From the NCBI GenBank assembly GCA_937898685.1, contig CALEJT010000014.1, forward strand, positions 76,913 through 140,912: DNA of 64,000 nt, in the 5' to 3' direction. Each line of letters starts with the position of its first letter. The first letter of the stretch is position 1. Below the pieces are notes generated by a model. It worked only from the letters and a program-made list of their open reading frames with translations. It did no database searches and was not told where the DNA came from. A program made the translations under genes and the position numbers. Source of the stretch: an uncultured Gammaproteobacteria bacterium. Its GTDB lineage: Bacteria > Pseudomonadota > Gammaproteobacteria > Pseudomonadales > Pseudohongiellaceae. Shown in pieces: positions 16,820-25,422 of this stretch.

Positions 16820-18808
16820 ATGGCCAGGACTAGCGCGCCGCGCAACGATTGCCGGCAACCTCTTCGTAACGATCCCTGCTGTCCCGACTGCGGCGCCTTG
16901 GAATGTCTGTGCCGGCCACGCTTCTTCGCGGGGCAATTGCTCAGCGAACAGGATCTGAACCGTCTGGACCAATACATCCGCAACAAGAACCGCCTGCACG
17001 TGCGCAACCTGCACGGCTGGGGGGTGGTGAATGGGCTGATGGTGGTGTGCGATCCCTGCGGCGACGTGAAGGTCACGCAGGGTTACGCGGTGGATCCCTG
17101 CGGCAACGACATCGTCGTGTGCGAGGAGACTCGTGCGAATCTGTGCGAGTTGATCCGCAAGTGCCGGCAAAGCGAGCCGCAGAACGAATGCCAGCCATTC
17201 CGCGCGCCGCCCAACAGCAACTGCGCCGATGCCGAGGAAGAATGGGTATTGGCGATTTCCTATCAGGAATGGCAGAGCCGCGGTGTGATGCCCTTGCGTG
17301 GTTCGTCCTGTGGCTGTGGCAACGGCTCCTGCAACTGCGGCGGCAGTAGTGGCGGCGATGGAGGCTGCGGTTGTGGCGGTGCGAGCGGCAAGAGCAGCGG
17401 CGGTTGTGGTTGTGGCTGCGGCGGAGGCACCAAGACTACGAGCATGGCACGCGCGGTGCAGAGCGCCTTGCCCGCTGCCGCACGGCGCGGACTGCCGGCG
17501 CAATGCGAGGCCACGGTGACCTGCGAAGGCTATACGTTCTCCGTCTATCGCAAGCCCGAGAAAGAGCAGCGCGACGACAACCAACGCGGTTTCGGCCTCG
17601 AAGGCGCCTTCTGGGATCAATTGCGCTGTTGCCTGCAGCCCTTGCTCGACGCACTGCCGCCGATGCCGCAACAAGGCACGATCGATCCCACCACCGGTGC
17701 AGGAGTTCCGGCGACGGCTCAGGCGCTGGCCTACAGCAGCTGGTGCTGCCGCTTCCGCGACAATCTCTACAAGCATTTCTCGCAGAGCCGCAACACCACC
17801 TGCGAAATCCTGGCACGCCTGCGGGCCGTGTCGTGTCCGAATCCGCAGAACCGCGACAACTTCATGCAGGATTTCACGCGCGCCTTCTTCGAGTTGCTCG
17901 CGATCTGGCTCGAAGGCATCAAGAACTGCATCTGTCTGGCGCTGTTGCCGCCGGTACCGCAGAACACCTGTGATCTACGGGTACCGCTCGCCACCGTGAA
18001 GGTGAGGGCACGTGATTGTCAGGTGCTGAGCATCTGCAACTGGACCACCGAACGCAAACTCCTGATCAGCTGGCCGGCGGTGACGCACTGGCTCAGCATC
18101 GTGCCCATCGGCACGCTGTTGCGTGAACTGCTCGATCGTCTGTGTTGCCGCTCACTGCTGGACATCTTCGATCGTCTGTTCGACGAACGTCCGCAGCCGA
18201 CACCCCAACCGAGCCCCAATGATCCGATTCCGGGCGCGGCACCGGCGCCCAATACCGTCGCCGGAAACTTTGCCATCCGCAGTGCCGCGGGCCTGCAAAC
18301 CAACGTCGACACCGGCGCGAACAATCGGGTCGAGACTGATTCCTTCGCCAACACTTTCAATTTGGCGTCCGCACTTTTCTCGACGCGCTTCTCCGCCGAC
18401 TTCACCGCGCCGGCCGTGAATCTGCAGCAGCTGATGCGTGGCTTCGTGGCGCGCGGACGCAAGGGTGAAGTGTTGCAACTCGGGGCCTTGCTCAACGCCA
18501 CTTCCGATCGCTTCGCCTTGCCGGAAAACGGTCAGACGCTCAACACGGTCGAGCGCAAGAACCTGCCGCTGGTGCTGCTCGCCGAAACCGTGTTGCGTCC
18601 TCTGCTGAACGTTTCGCTCGGTGAAAAGCAGGCGAACGAGCGCATGGCGGATCTGCAGCAGGAACTGAGCGGCTTGCGCACGAATACGGCGACTGCCGCA
18701 TCCACGGCGGCGGACGCGCAGGCACTGCGGCAGGAAGTCGAAAGCCTGCGCAGTGAACTGCGCGAGCAACAGGCACTGATCAAGAACCTGATGAGCAAGC
18801 TGCAATAG
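16820..18808 (+). CDS. eCIS surface protein with Cys/Gly-rich insert and C-terminal coiled coil
   Basis: A 662-aa protein with a GGGAGAA ribosome site. Residues ~25-105 are homologous to the N-terminal domain of the preceding protein (RFFAGQLLSEQDL, LHGWGVVNGLMVV, GYAVDPCGNDIVV). Residues ~160-206 are an extreme low-complexity segment of Cys, Gly and Ser (CGCGNGSCNCGG and similar), which could bind metal or be heavily disulphide-linked. A helical, Cys-containing middle (CRFRDNLYKHFSQSRNTTC) is followed by a Pro-rich linker near 455-470 and a predicted coiled coil over the last ~60 residues (LRQEVESLRSELREQQALI). It probably attaches to the baseplate like its neighbours. Function is not known. 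Confidence 0.7.
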   Translation: MARTSAPRNDCRQPLRNDPCCPDCGALECLCRPRFFAGQLLSEQDLNRLDQYIRNKNRLHVRNLHGWGVVNGLMVVCDPCGDVKVTQGYAVDPCGNDIVVCEETRANLCELIRKCRQSEPQNECQPFRAPPNSNCADAEEEWVLAISYQEWQSRGVMPLRGSSCGCGNGSCNCGGSSGGDGGCGCGGASGKSSGGCGCGCGGGTKTTSMARAVQSALPAAARRGLPAQCEATVTCEGYTFSVYRKPEKEQRDDNQRGFGLEGAFWDQLRCCLQPLLDALPPMPQQGTIDPTTGAGVPATAQALAYSSWCCRFRDNLYKHFSQSRNTTCEILARLRAVSCPNPQNRDNFMQDFTRAFFELLAIWLEGIKNCICLALLPPVPQNTCDLRVPLATVKVRARDCQVLSICNWTTERKLLISWPAVTHWLSIVPIGTLLRELLDRLCCRSLLDIFDRLFDERPQPTPQPSPNDPIPGAAPAPNTVAGNFAIRSAAGLQTNVDTGANNRVETDSFANTFNLASALFSTRFSADFTAPAVNLQQLMRGFVARGRKGEVLQLGALLNATSDRFALPENGQTLNTVERKNLPLVLLAETVLRPLLNVSLGEKQANERMADLQQELSGLRTNTATAASTAADAQALRQEVESLRSELREQQALIKNLMSKLQ

Positions 18809-18822
18809 CGCAGGGAGGCCTC

Positions 18823-21225
18823 ATGGCAACTTTCGCAGCGGTGCGTCCGCAATTCAAAGACGGCGATTATCTCAGCGCCGACGAGCTGGAGGAGATCATT
18901 GCCTATCTGCGCAGCAACGATGCGCGGCAGAATCTCGGTCAGCACAGCTGGGGAGTGGCCGTTGGACTCGACCTGGTGTCGAGTCCGATTTCACCCACGG
19001 CGGTGGACTACTTCGTCCAGCCCGGAGTGGCGATCGACGGCTATGGCCGCTTGATCGTGGTGCAAAGTCCGACGCGCCTCGATCCCGCCCAGTTCTCGGG
19101 CGTCGGCAGTGGGCTGGTCGACGTGTGGATCCGTTATGACCAGGCCGACTTCATGGCCACGCGCCCCGGCTTCAATAACTGCAACGAGAACGACTCGTAC
19201 ACGCGTATCAGCGAAGGCTTCCGTCTGGTGTTCGGCAGCAAGGGCAGTGTGATCCAACGCGAAAGCGGCGTCATCGTGAACGAAGCGCTGGTGACCGATG
19301 CGCGCGATGCGCTGCGAGTGGTCGATCCCGACGCACCGCTTCTGCTCGATGGTGCCGTGCCACATCAGGAATTCCCGGAAGACGACACCACTGCGCTGTG
19401 GCTCGTACCGCTGGGCCATGTGCGTTGGTCGGCTGCCACCAACAGCTTTCTGCCGCTGGTCGATCCCGCTGAAGTGGAAGCGCTGCAAAGCGGGGCCGGC
19501 ACCAAGACTCCCGATCAAGTCTATGAAGCCTTGATGCAGAGCCGCGCCAAACGGCGCATGTTGGGCGTGGTGGCGGAATCGGTCTTCGCCGCCGATGGCC
19601 TCATCCGTTTACGTGAACGCAAGGTGCCGGCCGATCCGGCCAATGGCAACGACGCCGTCAGCCGTGCGCAGGCGATACAGAGTCGCGACATGCACGTATG
19701 CGAGGGTCAACTCAAGCCGAAGGAACTCGTGTGGCTCGAAGGCAACGTGCGCATCAAGGGTGATGCGCGTTTGCTCAATGGGCGTCTGGAATTCCGCGAC
19801 GGTGAAGGGCGTGACTACATCGCGCGCATCGTCGATGGCAGCACGCTGACTCCCAGCACGCCGCTCTTGTTGCAACGCAGCGACAACAATCCGCGCGGTG
19901 GCAGCGATCTGCAGATGTTGCTCGGCAGGAGCGATGACGGTCGCAATCGTTTCTGCATCGGCAGTGTGGGCTATGAGGGCAAGGACCTCTGCAACCTCAC
20001 TGCCAACGTCAATCCGCGAGTCGTGGTGCAGGACGACGGCAAACTCGGCATCGGCACCTTGAATCCCGACAGCCCACTGAGTTCTCCCTACACCGTGCGC
20101 GGCCTGCGCCAGCGGGTCACGGAAAATCCCGGCACGCCGGAAGAGAAGACCTACGACATCTATCGCCTCGAAACCTACGAAAACGCCGAAGGCCTGCCGG
20201 AATGGCAGCTGGATCTGTGGGATCGTGAGGATAGTACGCGCAAGAGCCTGAGCTTCACCGACAGCGTCGTCGGCCGCAGCCGTCTGCTGCTGCAGGACAC
20301 CGGTCGCATCGGCATGGGCACCACCGAACCCACCAAGCAATTGCACATCCATGGCAACGATCCCGCCATCTTCCTCGACATCAACGGCAACTCGGGTGTC
20401 GACCGCTGCGATCTCATCTTCGGCAAGGATGGAGCGGCGGCCGCTGGTCTGACCTGGAACAAGGGCAGCAATCGATTGCTTTTGCACTACGGCGACATCA
20501 ACAACATCGAGTTGACCGCCACGTACCTGATGTTCCGGCAGAACGGTACCGACACGATGACCATCCGCCAGGGACGCGTCGGCATCGGTACCGCTTCACC
20601 TTCCACACCCTTGCACGTCACCGGTGGCACCGAGGCCACGTTGGCGAGCACCTCGGGCTATCTGCTGGTGGGCGACGTCAATTCGTTCAACGTCGTGTTC
20701 GGCAACAATGAAATCCAGGCCCGCAGCGCCGGCGCTGCCTCCGCTTTGTTCCTGCAAGCCGAGGGCGGTGATCTCGTCGTGAACCGCGGCACTTCGGTCG
20801 TCAACTTCACCAACGCGGGCAATGTGGGCGTGGGCACCCTGACGCCCACGGCCAAGCTCGACGTGCGCGGAGACATCAGACTTGGTCCCACCGGAGCACT
20901 GTCGGCCATGGCGGCCAACGAGAACTTCCGTGTGGTGGCCGGGCGTGTGGCGGCAAACGGCACCAAGATCGCGGGCGAGGGCTTTACCGTGACCTTCATC
21001 GAAACCGGCAGGTACTCCCTCTCTTTCAATCCTGCGTTCACTTCACCTCCCGTCGTGGTAGCCTGTCCCGCCGGCAGTGCTTCGGCGGAAGAAGACAACA
21101 TCGTCACCGTCATCAGTGTCACCAACGGCAGTGCCGTGATTCGTGTCATGGACGTAGTCGTCACCGGCACGGGCGCAACGGCTCAGAACGGCAGCTTCAA
21201 CTTCATCGCCGTCGGTACGCGCTGA
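18823..21225 (+). CDS. Tail fibre-like protein with repeated GIGT motifs
   Basis: An 800-aa protein with an AGGGAGG ribosome site. Residues ~5-75 carry the same attachment domain as the two preceding proteins (FKDGDYLSADELEEII, HSWGVAVGLDLV, PGVAIDGYGRLIVV). From residue ~400 there are four repeats of the fibre motif G-x-[LIV]-G-[IMV]-G-T-x-x-P at about 406, 495, 585 and 666, spaced 80-90 residues apart and followed by short strands such as LHVTGG and LDVRGD. Such repeats are typical of trimeric phage tail fibres and Afp13-like receptor-binding proteins. No S74 chaperone domain is seen at the C-terminus, which ends in a beta-rich segment. It is the best candidate for target-cell recognition. 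Confidence 0.85.
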   Translation: MATFAAVRPQFKDGDYLSADELEEIIAYLRSNDARQNLGQHSWGVAVGLDLVSSPISPTAVDYFVQPGVAIDGYGRLIVVQSPTRLDPAQFSGVGSGLVDVWIRYDQADFMATRPGFNNCNENDSYTRISEGFRLVFGSKGSVIQRESGVIVNEALVTDARDALRVVDPDAPLLLDGAVPHQEFPEDDTTALWLVPLGHVRWSAATNSFLPLVDPAEVEALQSGAGTKTPDQVYEALMQSRAKRRMLGVVAESVFAADGLIRLRERKVPADPANGNDAVSRAQAIQSRDMHVCEGQLKPKELVWLEGNVRIKGDARLLNGRLEFRDGEGRDYIARIVDGSTLTPSTPLLLQRSDNNPRGGSDLQMLLGRSDDGRNRFCIGSVGYEGKDLCNLTANVNPRVVVQDDGKLGIGTLNPDSPLSSPYTVRGLRQRVTENPGTPEEKTYDIYRLETYENAEGLPEWQLDLWDREDSTRKSLSFTDSVVGRSRLLLQDTGRIGMGTTEPTKQLHIHGNDPAIFLDINGNSGVDRCDLIFGKDGAAAAGLTWNKGSNRLLLHYGDINNIELTATYLMFRQNGTDTMTIRQGRVGIGTASPSTPLHVTGGTEATLASTSGYLLVGDVNSFNVVFGNNEIQARSAGAASALFLQAEGGDLVVNRGTSVVNFTNAGNVGVGTLTPTAKLDVRGDIRLGPTGALSAMAANENFRVVAGRVAANGTKIAGEGFTVTFIETGRYSLSFNPAFTSPPVVVACPAGSASAEEDNIVTVISVTNGSAVIRVMDVVVTGTGATAQNGSFNFIAVGTR

Positions 21226-21235
21226 GGAGGGAGTG

Positions 21236-22978
21236 ATGGGAGAAGCGGCGCTGCAACTACGGCGGCTGACCTTGGAATGTGAAGCCGCAGCATCGCCCGC
21301 GCAGCTCGCGGCGTTCGCGGCACGCTTCGCCAAGATCGCTCGTTCCAGGTTGGCAGACGCGTTGCAGGAGCAGCTCGGCACACTCGACGCCCGCGGTGGC
21401 GATGCCGTGGTACTGATTGAACGACTCGCACTCGAGTTCGACGTGGATCTGCTTCTGGCAGAGCGTGAAATCGCTGTCCTCTGGGCCAGCAAAATGAAAC
21501 AGGCGCTGGCCAAGTTGCTGCAAAGTCGCAGCGGTGCAGAGGTGGTGATGATATACGACAGTCCAGCGCACCATCTCGCCGCCTTCCTGAGCGACTGTCT
21601 GCGCGGAGACATCCGCCACTGGTATTACCGTCAGTTCGAAGGGCTTTGGGCCTTGCCATCGAGCGCGGCACTGCGTACCGCCTTGTGTGCGGATCCAGGG
21701 ATGGGACGTGCGGCCTTGCAGTTGCTCTCGATCGGTGAACTCACCGAACTCTGTGCAGCGCTCACTCCGGCCGATGCGCGACAGACGACGCAGATGCTCT
21801 ATGCCCAGGACGAACGGCAACGAGCGCCGGGGGTGGAGGAGGCGGTCGCCTTCGTTCGTGGCATCGAGGACAAGCTCGACCGTCTCGTGTCCGAGTTGAA
21901 GGACGAGGCGCAGACCTTGTTGCTCTGTGTGCTTGCGGGCGATCTCGCGCCGATGCCGACCGCCGTCGTCTGGAACTGTGCGCGTCTGATGTCGGTGTTG
22001 CTCACCATACGCAACCGCGCGCCGGGACGTTTCGAACGCACCATGCAGGAGTTGCGGCAGGGACGGCGCCGCGAGCTCCTGGCTCATCTTCAAGTGGAGG
22101 AAGCAGCGCTTCTATTGCCGCTCGCTCCGGCCGTGACGGAAGTCTTCCTATCGGTCTTTGCTTCCAAGGTGTCACCCTCTCTGGCGGGTTCAGTGTGGAC
22201 CCATGCCAGCACCTGGTTCGGCAATGCCTTTCTGCTCTTGCCACAACTGCAACGTCTGCCCTTGGCCAGCGTGGCGGAATGGGAACCTCTGCTCGAGCAA
22301 GCACCGCTGCGCGTATTGCGCTGGTTGTTGCTTTGTCTCTGTCAGGGACAAGACCGCTTCCTCGCGGCAACGCGTGATCCATTGCTGCGCGATCTATGCG
22401 GTGTCCCTCCAACCATCGATCTCACTGCTCTCATGCCCTGGCTCGATGCGCAACTGAGCGCTGCGCGCATCGAAGCGCTGTTCGCGGCCCTGCGCTCAGT
22501 GGCGCAGGAGCAAGCGCGTTCCACCGAGCAAGTGCTGCTCGAACGGGATGGCACGCTCTATCTGGTGACGCGTGAAAAGGAAACGGCGCGTTGGTTGGCG
22601 CTACGTCCTCTGCCCGAGCAACCGATGGACCTGGAGGTGAGTGACGAGGACAGCGTCGAAGCGAGCGACTTCGCCTCACTATGGCCAGCCCGACTCGTAT
22701 GTGCGGACCCGGTCAAGGGCTGTCTGTGTACCCTGGCGCAGTTCACTCTCAAGAGCCTGGCAGCGCGGTTACCGGGTTTTGCCACTTCCAGCGTCAATCA
22801 CCTCTTGCGCAACTTCCTCTGCATGTCCGCCACACTGGTGGCGGAAGACGCGCACATCGACGTGGCGCTGACTCGTGTGCCGCTGAGCGTGATCCTCAAC
22901 ATCAGCGGCCTCAATCGCGGCACGCTGAGCTTGCCCGAGTTCGATCCGAGGCCGCTGCGGCTGCACGAAAGCAATTGA
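21236..22978 (+). CDS. Hypothetical eCIS protein, possible tape measure
   Basis: A 580-aa, mostly helical protein; ATG 21236 is preferred to the GTG three bases earlier, both following GGAGGGAG. The N-terminal ~100 residues are amphipathic helices (LRRLTLECEAAASPAQLAAF). The C-terminus has a distinct beta-like end: FLCMSATLVAEDAHIDVALT, then VPLSVILNISGLNRGTLSLP. It lies between the fibre genes and the AAA+ ATPase, the slot of Afp14/Pvc14, the length-determining tape measure. The position and helical content support that role, but it is shorter than many tape measures and I see no firm family signature. Confidence 0.6.
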   Translation: MGEAALQLRRLTLECEAAASPAQLAAFAARFAKIARSRLADALQEQLGTLDARGGDAVVLIERLALEFDVDLLLAEREIAVLWASKMKQALAKLLQSRSGAEVVMIYDSPAHHLAAFLSDCLRGDIRHWYYRQFEGLWALPSSAALRTALCADPGMGRAALQLLSIGELTELCAALTPADARQTTQMLYAQDERQRAPGVEEAVAFVRGIEDKLDRLVSELKDEAQTLLLCVLAGDLAPMPTAVVWNCARLMSVLLTIRNRAPGRFERTMQELRQGRRRELLAHLQVEEAALLLPLAPAVTEVFLSVFASKVSPSLAGSVWTHASTWFGNAFLLLPQLQRLPLASVAEWEPLLEQAPLRVLRWLLLCLCQGQDRFLAATRDPLLRDLCGVPPTIDLTALMPWLDAQLSAARIEALFAALRSVAQEQARSTEQVLLERDGTLYLVTREKETARWLALRPLPEQPMDLEVSDEDSVEASDFASLWPARLVCADPVKGCLCTLAQFTLKSLAARLPGFATSSVNHLLRNFLCMSATLVAEDAHIDVALTRVPLSVILNISGLNRGTLSLPEFDPRPLRLHESN

Positions 22979-22987
22979 GAGGTGGTC

Positions 22988-25132
22988 ATGAGCAGTTTGG
23001 CGCGGGACAGTTTCACCTTGGCATTGCAGCGGTTGGACCTCCTGCTGTATCGCCAGATCCTGCGGCTGCGAGCGAGTTATCAACTATCGCTCGACGAATT
23101 TCGCGGGCTGTATGTCTCCGATCAGCAAGTGGATGCTTTGATCCAGCAGGACTCGCGCTTCGGGCAGGTCGACGTTGCAGAGCTCGATGCCAAGGCCGCC
23201 GCCATGGTGGCGGCCGTGCGTGCGGCGCTGGCGGCAGATCCACTTTGGGTACGCCTGTGCACTTGCTATGCACTCAATGACTTCGAGCAGGATGTGATCC
23301 TGCTCGCCCTCGCGCCCGAATTCGCCAACAAGTATCCGCTGCTCTATGCCTATCTGAACAACGATGTCACGCGCAAGGCGGCGACCGTGGAGTTGGCGCT
23401 GAACCTGTTCAGTTCCGCCGACTCCCTCCACCGCGATCGTGCGGCCTTTGCCGCGCACGGCACGCTGCTCGGCCAGGGCCTGCTGCAAAGCGCAGGAAAC
23501 AACACTGAACCCAGCTCGTTGTCGAATGGCTTCGTGCTGGCGACACCGGTACGGGAATTCTTGTTGGGTCATGCTGCTTTCGACGGCGCCTTTCAAACCT
23601 TCTGCCGCCGTGAACAGCCTGCTTGGAGCGAGTGGCAGCAGTGGCCCTTCGCGAACGAAGTGCGCGCGCGCTTTGCCGACTTCGCGCGGGCCTTGCAAGC
23701 AGGAGAGGGGCCACACCTCATCGTGGTGGAAGCCACGGCGACGAGCGGCGCGGTGGAACTCTGCAGCAATGCCTTGGCGCAGTGTCGTCTGAGCGCCTGG
23801 CAGGTGGAGGCGCGAGCACTCGATGCGGAACGTGACAACCTCAATCTGATTCGTGGGCTGGCGCAGGGGGCACTGCTCGACGGTGCTGGTCTCGTGTTGA
23901 AGCTCACCGCAGCCAATGGGGAAGGCAATGCGCGCGTCGTCACTGCGGCGTTGCTGCGTCATCTGCGCGACTTCTGGCGCAATCTCGATGTCGCTTTGCC
24001 GTGTTTTCTGATCGTGGAGCCCGGCCTGCATTGGCGTGAGCTCTGCGCTGAGATTCCGCATCTGTACTACAAACTGCCGGCACCCGATCTCGCCCAGCGT
24101 GAAGGCTTCTGGCAAGTGCATCTACGGCAGCGGGGGCTGCGCGTTGCACCCGAGGCCATCGCTGCTGCCGCCGACTACTTCCATCTCGACTGGCAACAGG
24201 TGCGCGCAGCGGCTGCGGCGCTGTCGCTGCATGACGCGACCGAGTTGCAGGTGGAACATTTGTTTGCAGCGGCGAAGCAACAATCGCACGGCGATCTCGA
24301 TGAGCTCGCCAGTCGTGTCGAGAAACCCTACGCACTCGATGATCTGGTACTACCCAGTGCGGTGCTCGGGCGCATCAAGGAAATCATCGCCGCCGTGCGC
24401 GCGCGGCGGCTGGTATTCGAAGAGTGGGGCCTGCGACGCAAACTCGGTGGTGGCAGTGGCCTGGCGGCGATGTTCGGTGGCGCCAGTGGCACCGGCAAGA
24501 CCATGAGCGCCGGCGTGATCGCCAATGCGATCGGCCTCGATCTCTATCGCGTGGAACTCGCCAGCGTCGTGTCCAAATACATCGGTGAGACCGAGAAGAA
24601 TCTGGAACGTATCTTCAATGCGGCGCGGCAAGCGAACTGCATTCTCTTGCTCGACGAAGCCGATGCGCTCTTCGGCAAACGTACCGAAGTGAGCGATGCG
24701 CACGACCGCTACGCCAACATCGAGGTGGCCTATCTCTTGCAAAAACTCGAGAACCACGACGGCATCGTGATACTCACGACTAACCTCGCGAAGAACATCG
24801 ATGCAGCCTTCACGCGGCGCCTGCAATTCATCATCGAGTTTCCGCGCCCCGACGTCGCGCTGCGCGAACGGCTCTGGCGCAACATGCTGACGGGTGGCCT
24901 GCCACTGAGCGACGACATCGATTTCAGTTTTCTCGCGCGCCAGTTCGACAACACCGGCGGTGAGATCCGCAACATGGTGCTCGACGCCGCGCTGATGGCC
25001 GCGGCGAGCGGTCAGGTGGTCGACATGGCGCTGTTACTGCGTGCCGCAGCGCGGCAGATGATGAAGCAGGGCAAGGTGCCGTCGGCGGTGGAGTTCAAGC
25101 ATTACTTCAGTTTGGTGGACAGCAGAGGGTAG
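22988..25132 (+). CDS. AAA+ ATPase of the eCIS locus (Afp15/Pvc15-like)
   Basis: A 714-aa ATPase starting at ATG 22988 (GAGAGGTGG upstream), two codons after an in-frame GTG. The N-terminal ~440 residues are the helical domain seen in eCIS ATPases (LLYRQILRLRASYQLSLDEFR...). The AAA+ module runs from ~455 to 700: Walker A GGASGTGKT at 497-505 with Lys504, Walker B ILLLDEAD at 552-559, the sensor region VILTTNLAKNIDAAF and an arginine-finger candidate in FTRRLQF. Afp15-type ATPases are needed for particle assembly or cargo loading and are almost universal in eCIS loci but absent from phages and R-pyocins, so this gene is diagnostic for the cluster. Confidence 0.93.
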   Translation: MSSLARDSFTLALQRLDLLLYRQILRLRASYQLSLDEFRGLYVSDQQVDALIQQDSRFGQVDVAELDAKAAAMVAAVRAALAADPLWVRLCTCYALNDFEQDVILLALAPEFANKYPLLYAYLNNDVTRKAATVELALNLFSSADSLHRDRAAFAAHGTLLGQGLLQSAGNNTEPSSLSNGFVLATPVREFLLGHAAFDGAFQTFCRREQPAWSEWQQWPFANEVRARFADFARALQAGEGPHLIVVEATATSGAVELCSNALAQCRLSAWQVEARALDAERDNLNLIRGLAQGALLDGAGLVLKLTAANGEGNARVVTAALLRHLRDFWRNLDVALPCFLIVEPGLHWRELCAEIPHLYYKLPAPDLAQREGFWQVHLRQRGLRVAPEAIAAAADYFHLDWQQVRAAAAALSLHDATELQVEHLFAAAKQQSHGDLDELASRVEKPYALDDLVLPSAVLGRIKEIIAAVRARRLVFEEWGLRRKLGGGSGLAAMFGGASGTGKTMSAGVIANAIGLDLYRVELASVVSKYIGETEKNLERIFNAARQANCILLLDEADALFGKRTEVSDAHDRYANIEVAYLLQKLENHDGIVILTTNLAKNIDAAFTRRLQFIIEFPRPDVALRERLWRNMLTGGLPLSDDIDFSFLARQFDNTGGEIRNMVLDAALMAAASGQVVDMALLLRAAARQMMKQGKVPSAVEFKHYFSLVDSRG

Positions 25133-25166
25133 GAGGGCGGTGACGCCCACCGATGCGAGGGCAACA

Positions 25167-25361
25167 ATGGCAATCGATATCAATGTGGTACGACAGGAAG
25201 CGACCGTCGCGGTGCAATTGGCATTGGCGAGGCTCTATGAAAACGCCGACAGCGAAGCCATGAGAGGTTTTGCCGAAGCCATCGCCGAAGCGGCCGTCGT
25301 TGCGGTGCAGAACGTGATCGATCACGCCGAGATCGAATCGGGCGGTGGTGGAATCCGCTAG
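25167..25361 (+). CDS. Small hypothetical protein at the end of the eCIS structural operon
   Basis: A 64-aa protein (MAIDINVVRQEATVAVQLAL...). ATG 25167 with GAGG eight bases upstream is chosen over an in-frame GTG at 25140. It is one or two amphipathic helices rich in Ala, with an acidic/glycine tail (ESGGGGIR). It lies 34 bp after the ATPase and 61 bp before the effector gene. I do not recognise a family; a chaperone or loading adaptor for the effector would suit the position, but nothing in the sequence proves it. Confidence 0.5.
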   Translation: MAIDINVVRQEATVAVQLALARLYENADSEAMRGFAEAIAEAAVVAVQNVIDHAEIESGGGGIR

Positions 25362-25422
25362 CACGGTGCAGTAATCGAACAGACAAACCGGCAACACGCT
25401 CAACCATCGCCGATCGCCCGTC

